A stretch of 10,029 nucleotides of DNA from an uncultured Solirubrobacteraceae bacterium. GTDB lineage: Bacteria > Actinomycetota > Thermoleophilia > Solirubrobacterales > Solirubrobacteraceae. The stretch spans positions 1-10,029 of the forward strand of contig CADCVT010000310.1 in the NCBI GenBank assembly GCA_902806215.1, given 5' to 3'. The first letter of the stretch is position 1. Every line of letters starts with the position of its first letter. Shown here piece after piece: positions 5,996 through 10,029 of the stretch. Under the pieces are notes generated by a model, which made no database searches, had not been told where the DNA came from, and saw nothing but the letters and a program-made list of their open reading frames with translations. The position numbers and the translations under genes were made by a program.

Positions 5996-6613
5996 GTGCG
6001 CCGCTTCCTTGCGATCGTCCTCGCCTGCTCGCTCACCGTCGCCGCAGCGGCGGGGATCTCCACCGCCGCCACCAAGCGCGGGTCCGCCAAGGCCGAACGT
6101 CTGACCGGCACCGAGGGCGCCGACCGGATCTTCGGCCGCGCCAACCGCGACACGCTGTTCGGGCTCGCGGGCGACGACCGGCTCCACGGCGGATCGAACC
6201 GCGACACGATCGACGGCGGCGACGGCAACGACCGGCTCTACGGAGACCGGGGGACCGAAAGGCTCCTCGACGGACCCGGCAACGACGCGATCGACGGTGC
6301 CGCCGGGCTCGAGGCGATCGACGGCGGAGAGGGCGACGACGTCGTCCTCGGCGCCAGCGGGCCGGACCGGGTCGAGGGCGGCGGCGGCAACGACATCCTC
6401 CTAGGCGGCACGTCGCCCGACGACCTCTTCGGCTGCGAGCGCGTCGTCGTCGGCGACCCGAGCGCGCTGCGCGGCAACGAGCGCTTGGACTCAACGGCGC
6501 CGCGCACCCCGGGCTGGCCGCGGGCGGCGCCGAGGGGCTCGCGCTCCTCGACGCGATCGCCGACAAGCAGCGGTCGCGCCGGCGGGTGTCGTTCGATCGC
6601 TCGAGCCGCCTGA
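5996..6613 (+). CDS. Secreted RTX-like calcium-binding repeat protein, 3' part frameshifted
   Basis: The protein has a signal peptide (MRRFLAIVLACSLTVAAAAG, cut near residues 22-25). From about residue 36 to 150 it has glycine/aspartate nonapeptide repeats of the GGxGxD type, such as GGDGNDRLYG, GGEGDDVVLG and GGGGNDILLGG. Such repeats fold as a calcium-binding parallel beta-roll on secretion, so the product is probably an extracellular or surface protein. It may simply be a structural or calcium-buffering filler, since no enzymatic domain is visible. The GTG at 5996 begins the signal peptide; there is no Shine-Dalgarno. After residue about 163 the reading becomes Pro/Ser/Arg-rich and ends at 6613, while RTX-like coding continues in other frames to 6773 (separate entry). 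The 205-residue product is therefore probably a truncated version of a longer ancestor, unless the window carries sequencing errors. Sibling genes of this type are common in Thermoleophilia genomes, by my recollection. Confidence 0.78.
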   Translation: MRRFLAIVLACSLTVAAAAGISTAATKRGSAKAERLTGTEGADRIFGRANRDTLFGLAGDDRLHGGSNRDTIDGGDGNDRLYGDRGTERLLDGPGNDAIDGAAGLEAIDGGEGDDVVLGASGPDRVEGGGGNDILLGGTSPDDLFGCERVVVGDPSALRGNERLDSTAPRTPGWPRAAPRGSRSSTRSPTSSGRAGGCRSIARAA

Positions 6614-6773
6614 ACGGGACGGCGCTCCCGGAGATCTTCATCGGCACCGCGGCGACGACGTCATCCGCGCGCGCGGCGGCGACGACGAGCTCACCGACGA
6701 CCGCGGCCCCGGCTTCGACCGCGTCTCGAAAGACCGCCGCGACCGCTCGCGCAACTGCGAGGTCGTCGAGTAA
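6481..6773 (+). pseudogene. Out-of-frame 3' remnant of the RTX-like gene
   Basis: Two further reading frames continue the repeat protein. From 6481 to about 6648 the frame shifted by one base reads LALLDAIADKQRS, then SFDRSSRLNGTALPEIFIGT. From 6651 the third frame reads GDDVIRARGGDDELTDDRG and ends NCEVVE with TAA at 6771-6773. The last piece is clearly RTX-like and has a natural end. Each switch (near 6488 and near 6649) is explained by loss of one base. Real decay, programmed shifting or assembly error are all possible; I favour decay or sequence error. The TAA stop is the first three bases of a palindromic repeat. Confidence 0.6.
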
Positions 6774-6790
6774 GGGGGTCTGACCCCTTA
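6771..6790. repeat. GTCTGACCCC palindrome, copy 1
   Basis: A 20-nt interrupted palindrome: GGGGTC (6775-6780), central T, GACCCC (6782-6787), with outer TAA/TTA arms and one unpaired G. Its first three bases are the stop codon of the third-frame RTX remnant. It is followed by CCTACGTCGAACG, which resembles the bases next to copy 3 read on the other strand. It can form a hairpin and may act as a terminator. Confidence 0.75.
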
Positions 6791-6837
6791 CCTACGTCGA
6801 ACGTTGACGCGAACGCCGTTTGCCCTGCAAATCCGCG

Positions 6838-6857
6838 TAAGGGGGTCTGACCCCCTC
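6838..6857. repeat. GTCTGACCCC palindrome, copy 2
   Basis: This is the most perfect copy: AGGGGGTC (6840-6847), central T, GACCCCCT (6849-6856), an 8-bp stem. It shares its first 17 bases from TAAGGGGG onward with copy 1. It lies 47 bp after copy 1 in the convergent intergenic region. Confidence 0.75.
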
Positions 6858-6880
6858 TCAGTACGCGTTTGGCGTAGGGC

Positions 6881-6900
6881 GGGGTGGTCTGACCCCTAAT
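6881..6900. repeat. GTCTGACCCC palindrome, copy 3 (diverged)
   Basis: GGGG, an extra TG, then GTCTGACCCCTAAT; the two added bases break the left arm. The CTA at 6896-6898 is the TAG stop of the minus-strand substrate-binding protein gene. Read on the minus strand it is followed by CCTACGCCAAACG, close to the sequence following copy 1 on the plus strand, so copies 1 and 3 look like an inverted pair. Confidence 0.65.
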
Positions 6901-7864
6901 CGGCGACGGTGAAGTCGAACGCGCGGTCGACGTTCGGCCTCTCGTCGACGAGTCCGAACTTCACGACCCAGTCGGCCCACGCCTCGATGCGCGGGCGGTC
7001 GAGCTCGCCGTACTTCAGGCCCGCGCGGTTGAACGCGCTCTGGACCTCGTCGAGCTCGGCGGTCACAGCCGCCCGGTCGAGGCCGCGGTTGCGCCGGACG
7101 AGGTTCTCGACCGCGAGCGGCGGGTCGAGCAGGGCCTCCTCGTAGCCACGCCGCAGGGCCTTCACGGTGCCGTCGATGAGATCGCGCTCCTCGTCGAGCG
7201 TCTGCCGGCTCGCGACGACCACGAGCTCGGGGTACCGCGGCGCGCCGAACGCGTCGACGCGGAACTCCCGGAACCTCCGCTCCTTGGCCTCCCGCGCGAG
7301 CGCGACGCCCTCGGCGTTCCAGAACGCGGTGGCGCCGGCGACCCGTCCGCTCAGGAGCGCCGGCACCGCCGTGAAGCCGATGTTCACCTTGCGGACCTCC
7401 TCGGGGTCGCTGCCTTCGCCGCGCACCACCGAGTCGAGCACCGCGTCGTCGCTCGGCAGCCCCGCGACCCCGGCACGACGGCCCTCGAGGTCGCGCGGGC
7501 GCTTGACGCCCGGCGCGGCGAGGACCGCCGCCAGGGGCCGCTGGACGAGCGCCATGACGGCGACGAGCTCGACGCCCCTCGCCCGCGCGAGCGCGAGATC
7601 GCTGATCGAGAGGATCGCCATGTCCGCTCGGCCGGCCTCGAGCAGTCGCACCGAGTCGGTCGACTCCGACGGCGGCCGGACCCGCAGCTGCACCCGCTCG
7701 GCGCCGTCGAAGTCGCGGGCGATCGCCGTGTACATCCCCACGTGCACGGCGTTGGGCGTGAAGTCGAGAATCAACGAGCCCTCGTCGGTCCCGGCCGTAC
7801 TCGTCCCGCCACAGGCAGGGAGGAGCAGGCAGGCGGCGAAGAGCGGCAGGAGAAGGCGGCGCAC
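6896..7864 (-). CDS. ABC transporter substrate-binding lipoprotein, NMT1/ThiY-like
   Basis: A 322-residue exported binding protein. The signal sequence ends in lipobox LPAC with Cys18, so it is anchored to the outer face of the membrane. The mature protein opens with LDFTPNAVHVGMY (33-45), the signature start of the NMT1/THI5/SsuA family whose members bind pyrimidine thiamine precursors, sulfonates or similar small molecules. Later blocks fit the two-lobed type II fold: SVRLLEAGRADMAILSISD, KVNIGFTAVPALLSGRVAGA and the C-terminal helix EAWADWVVKFGLVDE. The ligand cannot be fixed from sequence; a thiamine-precursor-like pyrimidine is the nearest guess. No permease or ATPase gene lies in the window, so the rest of the transporter is elsewhere or it is an orphan. 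GTG 7864 is chosen because the signal peptide starts there; upstream in-frame codons would overlap the divergent aquaporin gene. The stop lies inside a palindromic repeat. Confidence 0.87.
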   Translation of the reverse strand: MRRLLLPLFAACLLLPACGGTSTAGTDEGSLILDFTPNAVHVGMYTAIARDFDGAERVQLRVRPPSESTDSVRLLEAGRADMAILSISDLALARARGVELVAVMALVQRPLAAVLAAPGVKRPRDLEGRRAGVAGLPSDDAVLDSVVRGEGSDPEEVRKVNIGFTAVPALLSGRVAGATAFWNAEGVALAREAKERRFREFRVDAFGAPRYPELVVVASRQTLDEERDLIDGTVKALRRGYEEALLDPPLAVENLVRRNRGLDRAAVTAELDEVQSAFNRAGLKYGELDRPRIEAWADWVVKFGLVDERPNVDRAFDFTVAD

Positions 7865-7922
7865 GGTGGGCAGTCTGCCGTACCATCGCGCCGCTTCAGA
7901 ACCCGACTGTCTCGGAGGACCC

Positions 7923-8879
7923 GTGGAAGCCAGCCGTAGGACCGCCGCATACAGCGGCACCGGACGTACCGCACATCGCGATGTCGAGCGCCGTGGGCCG
8001 GAGGCCTACGCGGCCGAGCTCATCGGCACGCTCATGCTCGTCTTCTTCATCTGCGCGATCGTCTCCTTGCATCATGGCGCGTCGCCCACCGCACTCGGGG
8101 TGACCGACTGGGCCGTGATCGGCCTCGTCCACTTCTTCCTGCTCGCGATGCTGATCCACACGCTCGGCGGCGCGTCGGGCGGGCACTTCAACCCGGCCGT
8201 GACGATCACGTTCGCGGCGCTGCGCAAGATCGGCCCGGTCGACGCGGCGATCTACATCGTGCTGCAGATCATCGGCGCCATCCTCGGCGCGCTCTTGGTC
8301 AAGCTGCTGCTCGACAACGAGGGCGAGGCCGTCGGCTACGGCCAGCCCACGATCAGCGACACGCGCCTCGAGAGCAAGATGCTCCCGGGCTTCTTCGCCG
8401 AGCTCATCGGCACGTTCGCGCTGATGTGGGCGATCATGGGCGTCGCGGTCAACCCGAAGGGCGCGCGTGACTGGGCCGGCATCACGATCGGCGGCACGCT
8501 CGGCTTCGCGGTCCTGGTCTTCGGCCCGCTCACCGGCGCCGGCCTGAACCCGGCCCGCGCGCTCGGCCCGTCGCTCTTCGGCGACGACAGCGCCCCCGTC
8601 GGCGACTTCATCGTCGCCTACGTCCTCGGGCCGACGGTCGGCGCTCTGCTGGCGGGCATGCTCTACACCGCGCTGATCCTGCGCCCCGACGGCATGGGCG
8701 ACGGCCGCCGCGAGATCGACACCCTCAGCGGGCGCGCGGAGTCGCGTCGCGACGGCGGGAACGTCGACTACGACGAGACGGGCGACCGCCTCGGCAAGGA
8801 CGACGATCACGACGTCCGCCGCGGCGACGATGAGCGCCGCGACGACACCGGCACCGGCACGACCGGAAACACGCTCTAA
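7923..8879 (+). CDS. Aquaporin/MIP-family channel with charged C-terminal tail
   Basis: A 318-residue membrane channel of the major intrinsic protein family, passing water or small neutral solutes across the inner membrane. Both half-helix signatures are present: GGHFNPAVT (NPA at 90-92) and GLNPARALGP (NPA at 209-211, Arg212). Six hydrophobic helices fall at roughly 29-50, 62-82, 106-130, 154-176, 184-204 and 226-253. Aligned by eye to AqpZ, the four filter positions are His70, Val197, Ala206 and Arg212, unlike the Phe-His-Thr-Arg of water-specific AqpZ or the Trp-Gly-Phe-Arg of GlpF. Residues about 255-318 form an Asp/Arg/Gly-rich tail not typical of the family. GTG 7923 is preceded by GGAGG with a 4-nt spacer, so the start is well supported. 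A TACCAT box (7881-7886) could be the promoter in the 58-bp gap shared with the divergent binding-protein gene. Substrate is undecided. Confidence 0.93.
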   Translation: MEASRRTAAYSGTGRTAHRDVERRGPEAYAAELIGTLMLVFFICAIVSLHHGASPTALGVTDWAVIGLVHFFLLAMLIHTLGGASGGHFNPAVTITFAALRKIGPVDAAIYIVLQIIGAILGALLVKLLLDNEGEAVGYGQPTISDTRLESKMLPGFFAELIGTFALMWAIMGVAVNPKGARDWAGITIGGTLGFAVLVFGPLTGAGLNPARALGPSLFGDDSAPVGDFIVAYVLGPTVGALLAGMLYTALILRPDGMGDGRREIDTLSGRAESRRDGGNVDYDETGDRLGKDDDHDVRRGDDERRDDTGTGTTGNTL

Positions 8880-8887
8880 CCGACCCG

Positions 8888-8893
8888 TAGACT
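8888..8893 (+). promoter_or_regulatory. Possible -10 box of the FO synthase gene
   Basis: TAGACT fits TANNNT and lies 9 bp after the aquaporin stop and 10 nt before the ATG at 8904. Transcription from it would start near 8900 and give an almost leaderless mRNA. This would let the gene be expressed apart from the aquaporin gene. A six-base match is weak evidence. Confidence 0.25.
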
Positions 8894-8903
8894 CGGCGGC
8901 GGG

Positions 8904-10029
8904 ATGGCCCGCCGTCGAGTCACGTTCTCGCGCAACGTCACGCTCTCGCTGTCGCGGACGTGCGTGTCGCACTGCAAGTACTGCGCGTTCCAGACGCACC
9001 AGCCGCACCTGCACACGCCGGACGAGGTGCTCGCGCTCCTCGACGGTGCGACCCGCAGGAACGTCAAGGAGCTGCTCGTCCTCACCGGCGACGAGCCGGA
9101 TCATCACCCCGGCGTGCGAGCCCGCCTGGCCGAGCTCGGCCACGAGGACTTCGTCGCCTACGTCGTGTGGGCGTGCGAGCGCGCGCTGGAGCGGGGGATC
9201 CTCCCGCACACGAACCTCGGCGCGCTCTCGGCGCGCGACCTCGGCCGGCTTCGCGAGGTCACCGCCTCGCAGGGGCTCATGCTCGAGTCGATGCGCAACG
9301 ACCTCGTCGCGCATCAGGGCTCCCCGACGAAGGACCCGGCGCTGCGGCTGCAGACGATCCGTGACGCGCAGGCGCTCAAGATCCCCTTCACGAGCGGGAT
9401 CCTCGTCGGCATCGGCGAGACGCCGGAGGACCGGCTCGAGGCGCTCCAGGCGCTCTCCGGGTTCTCGCACCTCCAGGAGGTCATCCTCCAGAACTTCGTC
9501 CCGCACCGGAAGTACTACGGCGAGGAGCCGGCGGAGATCGCGACCGAGGCCGCCGAGGCGTTCTGGCGGACCGGTCTGCGATCGGGGCCCGAGGTCGACG
9601 CGCCCGCGTGGTCGTCGCCGGTCTCCCTGGCCGAGCTGGTCGGGCTCGTCCGCGACGCTCGAGAGATCCTCGGCCCCGACGTCGGCATTCAGGTTCCACC
9701 GAACCTGTCCGAGCACTGGCCCGAGCTCGTCGCCGCCGGCGCGACCGACCTCGGCGGGCTGAGCGCCAACGGCGACCACATCTCGCCGGAGCACCCGTTC
9801 CCGTCGCCGCATCAGGTCCGCAAGCGCCTGGCGCAGGACGGCGTCGCGCTGACCGAGCGGCTGTGCGTGTACCCGCAGTACATCGACCAGGAGTGGCTCG
9901 CGCAGGGCGTGCTCGACGTCGTCAAGACGAAGTTCTGGTCGTTCATCCCGCGGCGGGGGAGCGGGCGGACCGACGCGCCGTTCGTCGTGCGGCGCGACCT
10001 CGTCTCGCCGGCGATCGCGCGCGCGCTCC
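8904..10029 (+). CDS. cofG: FO synthase CofG-type radical SAM enzyme (cut by right edge)
   Basis: The enzyme helps make 7,8-didemethyl-8-hydroxy-5-deazariboflavin (FO), the chromophore of coenzyme F420 and of some photolyases, from a tyrosine adduct made by CofH. The 375 residues present carry the radical SAM cluster motif CxxxCxxC (C20, C24, C27, within CVSHCKYC). Downstream are CofG-specific blocks: ERGILPHTNLGALS, GLMLES, FTSGILVGIGET, EVILQNFVPHR, IQVPPNLS, LGGLSANGDHISPE and ERLCVYPQYI. These place it in CofG rather than in other radical SAM families. ATG 8904 opens the conserved VTFSRNVTLSLSRTC stretch; the ribosome-binding site is poor. Free CofG proteins end at about 340-380 residues, while actinobacterial FbiC continues into a CofH half. 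The frame is still open at the edge, so either form is possible. It starts 25 bp after the aquaporin gene, with no evident functional link to it. Confidence 0.9.
   Translation, partial: MARRRVTFSRNVTLSLSRTCVSHCKYCAFQTHQPHLHTPDEVLALLDGATRRNVKELLVLTGDEPDHHPGVRARLAELGHEDFVAYVVWACERALERGILPHTNLGALSARDLGRLREVTASQGLMLESMRNDLVAHQGSPTKDPALRLQTIRDAQALKIPFTSGILVGIGETPEDRLEALQALSGFSHLQEVILQNFVPHRKYYGEEPAEIATEAAEAFWRTGLRSGPEVDAPAWSSPVSLAELVGLVRDAREILGPDVGIQVPPNLSEHWPELVAAGATDLGGLSANGDHISPEHPFPSPHQVRKRLAQDGVALTERLCVYPQYIDQEWLAQGVLDVVKTKFWSFIPRRGSGRTDAPFVVRRDLVSPAIARAL

Noticed and set aside
6795..6809. CGTCGAACGTTGACG between palindrome copies 1 and 2, as a possible LexA-type operator
   Set aside because: The symmetry is imperfect, the site lies between convergent gene ends rather than upstream of a gene, and the spacing does not match the actinobacterial SOS box.
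6771..6900. CRISPR array for the three repeated palindromes
   Set aside because: There are only three copies, unequal spacers of 47 and 23 bp, diverged repeat ends and no cas genes.
7167..7922. N-terminal extension of the aquaporin gene to 7167
   Set aside because: It is Ser/Arg-rich, antisense to the substrate-binding protein, and the GTG at 7923 has a proper GGAGG.
7896..9812. A 638-codon minus-strand frame opposite the aquaporin and FO synthase genes
   Set aside because: It is antisense to two clearly recognised genes and its product is Arg/Glu/Val-rich without any motif.

Overview
The window is about 70% GC, with C/G-ending codons, several GTG starts and several genes lacking a Shine-Dalgarno sequence. 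Its gene set is an ethylmalonyl-CoA pathway reductase, a DEDDh exonuclease fused to a UvrC-type GIY-YIG nuclease, a deazaflavin (F420) synthase and RTX-type repeat protein. Together these suggest an actinomycete, most likely class Thermoleophilia (Solirubrobacter/Conexibacter-like). This assignment is inferred; there is no rRNA here to confirm it.

Left part (1-3933). A crotonyl-CoA carboxylase/reductase runs off the left edge on the minus strand. Behind it, also on the minus strand, lie a small acidic 62-residue protein and a lipoprotein with a cupredoxin-like fold but no obvious copper ligands. Diverging from these on the plus strand are the exonuclease/GIY-YIG fusion (598 aa) and a proline- and acid-rich protein with a single C-terminal membrane anchor. 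A strong 10-bp hairpin separates the last two genes.

Middle (3930-5970). A YgfZ/GcvT-like folate-binding protein lies on the minus strand. Its TAG stop interlocks with that of the membrane-anchored protein in one CTAG. It is divergent from a 120-residue unrecognised protein across only 27 bp, in which two TANNNT -10 boxes share one TA step. A secreted M15-like zinc peptidase follows on the plus strand.

Right part (5996-10029). A secreted RTX-like calcium-binding repeat protein has lost its reading frame twice in its 3' third. It ends in a cluster of three GTCTGACCCC palindromes (6771-6900), which also supplies the stop codon of the convergent gene, an NMT1/ThiY-like substrate-binding lipoprotein. 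Divergent from that gene is an aquaporin-family channel with an unusual predicted selectivity filter and a 60-residue charged tail. Last is a CofG-type radical SAM FO synthase, cut by the right edge.

Most of the window is ordinary chromosomal housekeeping and accessory metabolism. I see no phage, CRISPR, transposase, tRNA or rRNA. The most distinctive features are the palindrome cluster next to the broken RTX gene, the altered cysteine set and possible clamp-binding tail of the exonuclease fusion, the altered aquaporin filter and the shared-TA divergent promoter. None amounts to a demonstrated new system.
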